The notes beneath the pieces are model-generated. The model was not told the DNA's origin. It searched no databases and was given only the letters and a program-made list of their open reading frames with translations. The translations under genes and the position numbers were made by a program. This document shows, one piece after another, positions 1-5,700 of a stretch of DNA of 6,506 nt; position 1 is the stretch's first letter, and the number at the start of each line of letters is the position of its first letter. The stretch spans positions 1 to 6,506 of the forward strand of contig JAFCFG010000057.1 of the NCBI GenBank assembly GCA_017608725.1. Direction: 5' to 3'. The DNA comes from Candidatus Iainarchaeum sp. (GTDB taxonomy: Archaea; Iainarchaeota; Iainarchaeia; Iainarchaeales; GCA-2688035).

Positions 1-2
1 CA

Positions 3-821
3 AAGTACCCAACTATGACCATTTACCTTGAAAAAAGCCTTGCAAAGGACAGAAGAAAGGCAGAGAAGTTTGCCAACAGCCTGGTTGACATAAGGCTGCA
101 GGATGTTGTGAAGGTAACTGAGGACTTTCCCAATAATAGGATTAACATTGCACTTCTTGACAGTGAGGTAAAGGAAAGGGGCTTGAATGAGAAGGAGCTT
201 TTGTTAAAAATAAAGAGAGGCATAAAGAACGCGAAGTCAAGGCAAAGAAAAAACAGCGTTGACTTTATTTTCAGGAGGAGAGAGCCGTTGCTTAAGATAA
301 GGAGAAACATGCTGAAGCTGCTTAACAACAGGATTCAGGGCGTGAGAGGGATTGAAAAAGTGCTTGTTGTGAAGGAAGGGGGCGAGTTTGTGGTGAAAAC
401 AAGCGGCAGCAATTTGAAGAGTGTTTTGAAGATGGCGGAGATTGACCCGAGGAGGACTGTTACAAATGATATAATGGAGGCAAGCAAGGTTCTTGGGATT
501 GAAACAGGCAGGGCAATGATTGTAAAGGAATTACGTAAAACGCTGGATGAAAACAATATTTTGGTTGATTTAAGGCACTTGATTTTGTTAGCTGATTTGA
601 TGACCTTTAGCGGTGAGGTGAAAGGCATTGTAAGGACTGGCATTACAAGAGGCAAGGCCTCGCCTTTTGCAAGAGCTGCATTTGAGGAAACAGTAAAGCA
701 CCTGTTGGATGCAAGCTTTAAGGGGGAGAAAGAGGAATTGCAGGGGGTTGTTGAAAACATCATTGTGGGGCAGCCGATAAAAGTTGGAACAGGCATAGTT
801 GAATTAGTGATGCGGAAATAA
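3..821 (+). CDS. rpoA2: DNA-directed RNA polymerase subunit A'' (C-terminal part; 5' end outside window)
   Basis: This is the second half of the split archaeal homologue of bacterial beta' and eukaryotic Rpb1, part of the RNA polymerase core. The frame is open to the window edge. The first visible residues, KYPTMTIYLEK, match the family segment just after the trigger loop (compare TPSLTVYLEP in Rpb1), so the Met at 15 is internal and the true start lies upstream. About 272 residues are visible; the family is usually near 390. The C-terminal signature is intact: IDPRRTVTNDI, VLGIETGRAMIVKEL, a conserved helix ending LADLMT, GKASPFARAAFE, VKHLLDAS and VVENIIVGQPIKVGTG. The gene ends with TAA at the expected family C-terminus. 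It is the first gene of the visible rpoA2-rpl30e-nusA-rps12-rps7-EF-2 order typical of archaea. Identification is secure from the motifs; the length of the missing part is inferred. Confidence 0.97.
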   Translation, partial: KYPTMTIYLEKSLAKDRRKAEKFANSLVDIRLQDVVKVTEDFPNNRINIALLDSEVKERGLNEKELLLKIKRGIKNAKSRQRKNSVDFIFRRREPLLKIRRNMLKLLNNRIQGVRGIEKVLVVKEGGEFVVKTSGSNLKSVLKMAEIDPRRTVTNDIMEASKVLGIETGRAMIVKELRKTLDENNILVDLRHLILLADLMTFSGEVKGIVRTGITRGKASPFARAAFEETVKHLLDASFKGEKEELQGVVENIIVGQPIKVGTGIVELVMRK

Positions 822-836
822 TTTGAGGGACAAATT
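820..836 (+). other. Small AT-rich inverted repeat over the rpoA2 stop
   Basis: AATTTG at 820-825 and CAAATT at 831-836 are exact inverted copies around a 5-base loop. They overlap the last bases of the rpoA2 stop codon. A 6-bp A/U-rich stem would be weak, and no T-run follows directly, so it does not look like an intrinsic terminator. It may be chance in AT-rich spacer DNA. Confidence 0.2.
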
Positions 837-850
837 CGGTGAATTGGGGG

Positions 851-890
851 ATTAGAATTATTAAATTAATTGGGCGAAATAATTTTTAAG
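851..890 (+). promoter_or_regulatory. Possible archaeal promoter (TATA/BRE-like) ahead of rpl30e
   Basis: The 96-base spacer between rpoA2 and rpl30e is the longest non-coding gap in the window and holds its most AT-rich stretch. Two TATA-like runs are visible: TTATTAAATTAAT near 858-870, and CGAAATAATTTTTAA at 875-889, the latter resembling a BRE followed by a TATA box. With the usual spacing of about 25 bases, transcripts would begin near 885-910, giving a short leader before the ATG at 918. An AAGGAG at 888-893 looks like a Shine-Dalgarno sequence but has no start codon at a useful distance in the rpl30e frame. This is inference from composition; archaeal promoters are too degenerate to call firmly by eye. 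Confidence 0.3.
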
Positions 891-902
891 GAGCAGAAGA
901 TT

Positions 903-910
903 GGAAGGGG
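903..910 (+). promoter_or_regulatory. Ribosome binding site of rpl30e
   Basis: GGAAGGGG lies 7 bases before the ATG at 918. It supports that start over an in-frame TTG at 870, which would add 16 residues with no counterpart in L30e proteins. Confidence 0.6.
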
Positions 911-917
911 TTGCAGA

Positions 918-1235
918 ATGGTTGACGTTACAAAGGAATTGAGAAGGGCTGTTGACAGCGGAAAGGTTGTATTTGGCTTTAAACAGGCCAAGAAAGAGGT
1001 TTTGAAGGGCTCTGCCCAGCTGATTGTGATAAGCAGTTCAGGCGAAAGGTACAGAAGGGAAGCAATAGAGCACCTCTGCAAGAGCCAAGGAATTCCCTTT
1101 CAGGCTGTTGCTGCAGACAGCATGCAGCTTGGCAGCGTTTGCGGTAAGCCGTTTCCGATATCATTTGCATGTGTTGAAAAACCAGGGAAAAGCAAAATAT
1201 TGGATGCAGTAAAGCAGCAAAAACAAAGCAAATAG
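918..1235 (+). CDS. rpl30e: Large-subunit ribosomal protein eL30 (L30e)
   Basis: This is a 105-residue RNA-binding protein of the L7Ae/L30e superfamily, a component of the 50S subunit in archaea and eukaryotes. Visible family features are an N-terminal helix followed by SGKVVFGFKQAKKEVLKG (residues 14-31), the strand AQLIVISSS (33-41), the helix REAIEHLCKSQGIPF (47-61), and the C-terminal core with LGSVCGKPF (71-79) and a final strand ending in KPGKSKIL. The start at 918 matches the usual length near 100 and the preceding GGAAGGGG; a longer reading from TTG 870 is unlikely. The gene ends in TAG, 10 bases before nusA, so the two are probably co-transcribed and translationally coupled. In archaea it commonly lies between rpoA2 and nusA, as here. 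Related L7Ae proteins share the fold, but the sequence and position favour L30e. Confidence 0.95.
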   Translation: MVDVTKELRRAVDSGKVVFGFKQAKKEVLKGSAQLIVISSSGERYRREAIEHLCKSQGIPFQAVAADSMQLGSVCGKPFPISFACVEKPGKSKILDAVKQQKQSK

Positions 1236-1245
1236 GGTTTAGGAA

Positions 1246-1659
1246 ATGAGGTTAACCAGCAACGAAATTTTTTATTTAAACGCGCTTAACAGGGTGAGCG
1301 GTGTAAACGCAAGGGATTGCGTTGTAGACGAGAACGTTATCTCTTTTCTGGTAAGGAAAGAGGCAATGGGAAAGGCGATTGGAAAAAACGCAGCAACGAT
1401 AAAAAAGCTGAGTAAACAGCTGCGGAAGAACATTGAAATATTTGAATACTGCGATGATGTGGAATCATTCATTAAAAAGGCATTGTACAACATTAAGATT
1501 GATGAAATAAACTTGGTTGAGAGAAATGGAAAGAAGCAAGCAATACTAATGCTAGACCCAGAGAACAAAAGAAAACTGTTAAATAGTTTACCAAGGATTA
1601 AAAGAATTAAAACCCTTTCAAAGAGGGACTACAAAATAGAGGATGTAAGAACAAGGTGA
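1246..1659 (+). CDS. nusA: Archaeal NusA-family transcription factor (two KH domains)
   Basis: This is a short NusA homologue of 137 residues, consisting essentially of two KH RNA-binding domains as in other archaeal NusA proteins, without the N-terminal polymerase-binding and S1 domains of bacterial NusA. The N-terminal [19 protein letters not shown] and ARDCVVD (residues 22-28) match the archaeal family and fix the start. KH1 carries [14 protein letters not shown] (42-55), in which the last glycine of the GxxG loop is alanine (G46-K-N-A49). KH2 is recognisable from [10 protein letters not shown] (99-108) to [11 protein letters not shown] (124-134) but has no GxxG; LLNSLPRI stands in its place, with nearly normal spacing. 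This suggests weakened or altered RNA binding by KH2 (inference). No good Shine-Dalgarno is visible, only an AGGA touching the ATG, so translation may be coupled to rpl30e. Its TGA stop forms part of the rps12 ribosome binding site. Confidence 0.9.
   Translation: MRLTSNEIFYLNALNRVSGVNARDCVVDENVISFLVRKEAMGKAIGKNAATIKKLSKQLRKNIEIFEYCDDVESFIKKALYNIKIDEINLVERNGKKQAILMLDPENKRKLLNSLPRIKRIKTLSKRDYKIEDVRTR
1653..1659 (+). promoter_or_regulatory. Ribosome binding site of rps12 overlapping the nusA stop codon
   Basis: AAGGTGA lies 4 bases before the rps12 ATG. Its last three bases are the TGA stop of nusA, so termination on nusA would deliver ribosomes directly to the rps12 start. This suggests translational coupling. 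Confidence 0.65.
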
Positions 1660-1663
1660 AAAA

Positions 1664-2092
1664 ATGGCTGAAGGGCAATTTGCAGCAAGAAAGCTGGAAA
1701 ATGACAGGCAGAAGTGGCGATGGAAAAAACCCAGTTATAAAAGAAAAAAGAAGGGTCTGAAGAAAAAATACGATTTGCTTGAAGGGTCCCCCCAAGGAAG
1801 AGGCATAGTTATTGAGAAAAGAGGCGTTACAGCAAAGCAGCCTAATTCAGGAATAAGAAAATGCGTTAGAATCCAATTGATAAAAAATGGAAGGCAATTG
1901 ACTGCTTTGGCTCCATACGACGGGGCAATAAAATTCATCGAAGAGCACGATGAGGTTATTGTAGAGGGCATTGGCGGAGCACAAGGCGGGCCCAAGGGGG
2001 ACCTTTGGGGAGTGAAGTATAGGGTAACGCATGTGAATGGCCAAAGCCTTGAAATGCTGAGAACAGGCAGAAAAGAGAAGGTGAAGAGATAA
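1664..2092 (+). CDS. rps12: Small-subunit ribosomal protein uS12
   Basis: This is the decoding-centre protein of the 30S subunit, 142 residues, close to the usual archaeal length. The basic N-terminus ([16 protein letters not shown]) threads into 16S rRNA in this family. The loop [19 protein letters not shown] (residues 58-76) is the universally conserved segment at the A site; the usual alanine after PNS is glycine here. A second conserved loop, [14 protein letters not shown] (108-121), keeps Asp113, but the proline of the normal D-[LI]-P-G motif is Trp115 (TGG at 2006-2008). Flanking sequence is in register on both sides, so a frameshift does not explain it. The C-terminus [19 protein letters not shown] fits the family. 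The stop codon touches the rps7 ATG (TAAATG), implying tight coupling. Identification is certain; the effect of Trp115 is unknown. Confidence 0.97.
   Translation: MAEGQFAARKLENDRQKWRWKKPSYKRKKKGLKKKYDLLEGSPQGRGIVIEKRGVTAKQPNSGIRKCVRIQLIKNGRQLTALAPYDGAIKFIEEHDEVIVEGIGGAQGGPKGDLWGVKYRVTHVNGQSLEMLRTGRKEKVKR
2078..2084 (+). promoter_or_regulatory. Ribosome binding site of rps7 inside the end of rps12
   Basis: AAGGTGA lies within the last codons of rps12, 8 bases before the rps7 ATG. It is the same sequence used for rps12 and fixes the rps7 start at the ATG adjoining the rps12 stop. Confidence 0.65.
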
Positions 2093-2695
2093 ATGCCGCT
2101 GGTTTTTGATAAATGGGAAACAAAGGACGTAGAAATAACCGACGCGAGTTTGGCTAATTACATTACTTTGGATGCAAAAAGTGTTCCACACAGCTTTGGC
2201 AGGCAAACAAAGAAGCGCTTTGAAAAGGGAAAAATGAGTATTGTTGAAAGGCTGATTAACAAGGTTATGAGGTCAGGCCAGGGAAAGAGAAAGCTGAGTG
2301 GAAAATATGTGAGGGGAAGAGGCAGCTGCGGAAAGAAGCTGCAGGCAATGAGAATAGTGGAAGAGGCCTTTTCAATCATTGAAAGGGAAACAAAGCAAAA
2401 CCCATTGCAGGTTTTGGTTAAAGCAATTGAGAACACTGCACCAAGAGAGGACACAACCAAGATAAAAAGGGGAGGCATTAGCTATGCTGTTGCAGTGGAT
2501 GTTGCCCCAATGAAGAGGGTTGATGAATCCCTGAAAAACATTGCATTGGCTGGCTTTGTCGGGAGCTTTAACAAAAAGAAGCCGGCAGCAGAGGCCCTGG
2601 CAGAAGAGCTTATTCTTGCATCAAAAGAGGATACAAAAAGCCTAAGCGTGAAGAGAAAGGATGAAGTTGAAAGGATTGCGAAGAGCAGCAGGTAA
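2093..2695 (+). CDS. rps7: Small-subunit ribosomal protein uS7
   Basis: This primary 16S rRNA-binding protein of the 30S head has 200 residues, usual for archaeal uS7. Family landmarks are MSIVERLINKVMRSG (48-62), VEEAFSIIERETKQNPLQVL (89-108), the hallmark AIENTAPREDTTKIKRGGIS (111-130), AVAVDVAPMKRVDESLKNIAL (132-152) and the C-terminal LAEELI...ERIAKSSR (169-200), equivalent to the common IAKSAR ending. It starts immediately after the rps12 stop with AAGGTGA upstream. The last codon and stop (AGG TAA) form part of the first unit of a tandem duplication that fills the following spacer. The gene order rps12-rps7-EF-2 is the archaeal form of the str operon. Nothing in the coding sequence looks damaged. 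Confidence 0.97.
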   Translation: MPLVFDKWETKDVEITDASLANYITLDAKSVPHSFGRQTKKRFEKGKMSIVERLINKVMRSGQGKRKLSGKYVRGRGSCGKKLQAMRIVEEAFSIIERETKQNPLQVLVKAIENTAPREDTTKIKRGGISYAVAVDVAPMKRVDESLKNIALAGFVGSFNKKKPAAEALAEELILASKEDTKSLSVKRKDEVERIAKSSR

Positions 2696-2766
2696 AAGAA
2701 AAAAAGGTAAGCAGGGGCAAGGGAAAAAGGTAAAAGAAAAAAGTAAACAAGGGCAAGGGAAAAAAA
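2691..2766 (+). repeat. Two-copy tandem repeat of about 38 bases between rps7 and EF-2
   Basis: Unit 1 (2691-2728) and unit 2 (2729-2766) both read GGTAAAAG, an A-run, (G)GTAA, then (G/A)CA(G/A)GGGCAAGGG and another A-run. They differ by two substitutions and a few bases of A-run or G-run length. Unit 1 begins inside the last codon of rps7 and includes its stop, so a stretch spanning the gene end was apparently duplicated. Only 8 of the 76 bases are pyrimidines. Both units lie in the same reading frame as rps7 and EF-2 but contain TAA codons (2708 and 2744), so rps7 is not extended. No promoter or terminator is evident in this spacer. Confidence 0.85.
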
Positions 2767-2772
2767 CAGCAG

Positions 2773-2783
2773 AAAGGAAGTGA
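2773..2783 (+). promoter_or_regulatory. Ribosome binding site of EF-2
   Basis: AAAGGAAGTGA lies 5 bases before the ATG at 2789. An alternative in-frame GTG at 2780 falls inside this sequence and would add only three residues (MNQ) ahead of the family's normal MGRREEM start, so 2789 is preferred. Confidence 0.7.
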
Positions 2784-2788
2784 ATCAG

Positions 2789-5700
2789 ATGGGCAGAAGA
2801 GAGGAAATGGTAAAGCTTGCAGAGAAGATGATGCAAAATCGAGAGAATATCAGAAACATTGGAATAGTTGCCCACATCGACCACGGCAAATGTATTGATG
2901 GTAAAGCGAGAATAGCGCTGGCTGATGGAAGAGTTATGACTGCGGAAGAAGTGTTTCAGCTGAGTGCTTTGCAGGGGAAAAAAGTGAGGGAAACAAAAAA
3001 CGAAACAATTTTTGCCTTGGATGAGCCCCTTGAACTATTCTCTGTTAACAAAGGAACAGGAAGGGTTGAGAAAAAGATTGCCTCTCATGCTTGGAAACTG
3101 ACAGGGGGCAAAATGTTAAAGGTCAAGCTTAGGAATGGCTACTCTATTGCAACAACACCAGAACACCAATATCTCACTTTTGATGGACTTTCATTTGGGT
3201 TTAAGCAAGCGAAAGAACTGAGAAAAGGCGATAGAGTTGTTGCAGCAAGAAAACTGAAGGTAAAAAGCCGGTTTGACATTGAAAAGAAAGCTTTGAAGCT
3301 ACTTAGCCAAAAGCAATTCTATGTAAAACTTAGGGAAGAACCTGCAAGGGTTTTAAAGCAAAGAATTTTAGCTAAAGGGACTGAAGAAGTACGCAAAGCA
3401 ATTGGCTCAAAACTAAAAAAAGCATCATTTAAGCATTCTTTGTGGCGGGGTATACTTCCCCTAAGAGACCTTTTACAGCTAATAGAGCTTTTTGAAATCA
3501 GCTATGAAAAGGCCTATAGCTGGATTGAATGGGTCGGGCTAAAGAATAGCACTAATTTACGCTTACCTAAAAATTGGAAACAGGTATTCTACATTGCAGG
3601 CCTAATGGTTGGAGACGGCACTGGCAACAGGTTTGTTGTTGGAAAAAAAGAGTTGGGAAAACGCTTTGCAGAAGCTTGCGATGAGTTGGGGCTGAAACCA
3701 AAAACAAGAAAATACGAAGGCAAAACCCCTGAACTTACAACAAACAATTCTTTCTTAATTTTTTTAAATGCCCTATTTGACTATCCCCTCAAAAAGAAAA
3801 GCCGTAATGTAAAGATATCGGATTTTGTAAGAGAAGCACCAGACAATCTTGTTGCTGAATTCCTGAAAGCATACTTTGACTGTGATGGGGCAGTTGAAAA
3901 AGAAAGGTCGGCAGTGTCAATAACCAGTGCTAGCAAGGAAATGTTGCTTGACCTGCAAATGCTTCTACCAAGGTTTGGCTGTATAGCGATAAACCAAGGT
4001 GAGACTTTATATCTCTCAGGGGAAAGTGCCAAATCATTCGCAGAGAGGGTTGGCTTTGGGTTAAGAGAAAAACAATTAAAGGCAATGAAGTTAAAGCAGA
4101 AATCTACAGGCAGTGTTGTCTGTGATGTAGTTCCCTGTTACGGCCTCAAAAATGCAAGAGAAGCACTAAAGATATCCAAAGCAAGCATTGGACACCACTA
4201 CTACAAATATGAAAATGGGACCTATTGCCCACAAATAAACACTTACAAAAGCATTCAGTTAATGCTTGCAAAAAAAGGGATTGCCACAAAAATAAAGCCA
4301 GATGAACTGGCATTCATAGAAATAACGGGCATTCAAGAAGAAGAAGCGGAAACAGTATACGATTTTACTGTTCCAGAAAACCACAACTTTGTTGCAGAGG
4401 GAATAGTTATTCACAACACGACAATGACAGACAACTTGATTGCGGCAGCTGGCCTAATGTCAGAGGAACTTGCTGGAAAGCAGCTGTTCATGGACTTTTA
4501 CGAATTGGAACAGCAGAGGGGTATAACCATCAACTCAGCAAACATAAGTTTGGTGCACAAATTCCAGGGCAAGGAATACTTGGTTAATGTGATTGATACG
4601 CCAGGGCACATTGATTTTGGCGGAGAGGTTATAAGGGCAATGAGGGCTGTTGACGGTGTGGTTGTAGTAGTTGATTCGGTTGAGGGGGTAATGCCTCAAA
4701 CCGAAACGGTCATAAGGCAGGCTTTGAGGGAAAAGGTAAAGCCCACTTTGTTCATAAACAAGGTTGACAGGCTTGTGAACGAACTGCAGTTGAACGAAAA
4801 ACAGATGCAGGAGCGATTTGTTAAAACAATTACGCAGGTAAACAAGCTGATTAGGAACAATGCACCAAAGGGGTACGCTGAAAATTGGCAGGTAAGGGTA
4901 AATGATGGCTCGGTTTCGTTTGGCTCAGCTTACTACAACTGGGCGTTGAATATACACACAATGAGGGAAACAGGAATTAGCTTTAAGGATGTCTACGATT
5001 TCTGCAAAAACCAGGACCAAAAAACGCTTGCGAAGAAAAGCCCTTTGCACTCGGCTATTTTGGGCATGGTTATAGAGCACCTGCCAAACCCAATTGAAGC
5101 CCAAAAGTACAGGATCTCAACCATCTGGGCAGGCGAGCCAGAAAGCGAGGCAGGCAAGGCAATGATAGCATGCGATGAAAACGGGCCATTCAGTATGATG
5201 GTAACAGATGTAACAGTTGACCCGCATGCAGGAGACATTGCAACTGGCAGAATCTACAGTGGAAAAATCAAGAGCGGGATGAAAGTAAAGCTCCTTACAG
5301 GCCAAAAAGAGGTAGGCATACAACAGGTTGTTGTTTTCATGGGGCCTGAAAGGGTGCAGGTGCAGGAAGTTCCATGCGGCAATATCGCTGGATTGGTTGG
5401 CGTGAAAGAGATTTGGGCTGGTGAAACTATCAGCAACACTGATATGAGGGCATTTGAAAGCTTTAAAAGCACAGCAGAACCGGTTATGACTGTAAGTGTT
5501 GAACCAAAGCAGACAAAGGACCTGCCAAAGCTTATTGAGGTCATAAGGCAGATTACAAAAGAGGACCCAAATATTGTTGCTACTTTGAATCAGGAAACAG
5601 GAGAGCACTTGATTAGTGGCATGGGGGAACTGCATTTGGAGGTAACCCAATACAGGATTGAGAAAGACCACAAGATAGCAATAGAGGTTTCTCCACCCAT

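Noticed and set aside
881..890. T-run (five T) as a terminator for rpoA2
   Set aside because: It is short, sits within an AT-rich promoter-like block and is more than 45 bases from the small inverted repeat.
870..917. Upstream TTG start extending L30e by 16 residues
   Set aside because: The added residues have no counterpart in L30e, and GGAAGGGG is correctly spaced for the ATG at 918.
2696..2779. Small Lys-rich coding extension of rps7 or a leader peptide in the repeat spacer
   Set aside because: The frame shared with rps7 has TAA codons at 2708 and 2744 and no start codon with its own binding site; the uS7 family ends at the observed stop.
2780..2788. GTG start for EF-2
   Set aside because: It lies inside the Shine-Dalgarno sequence, and the family begins MGRREEM, matching the ATG at 2789.
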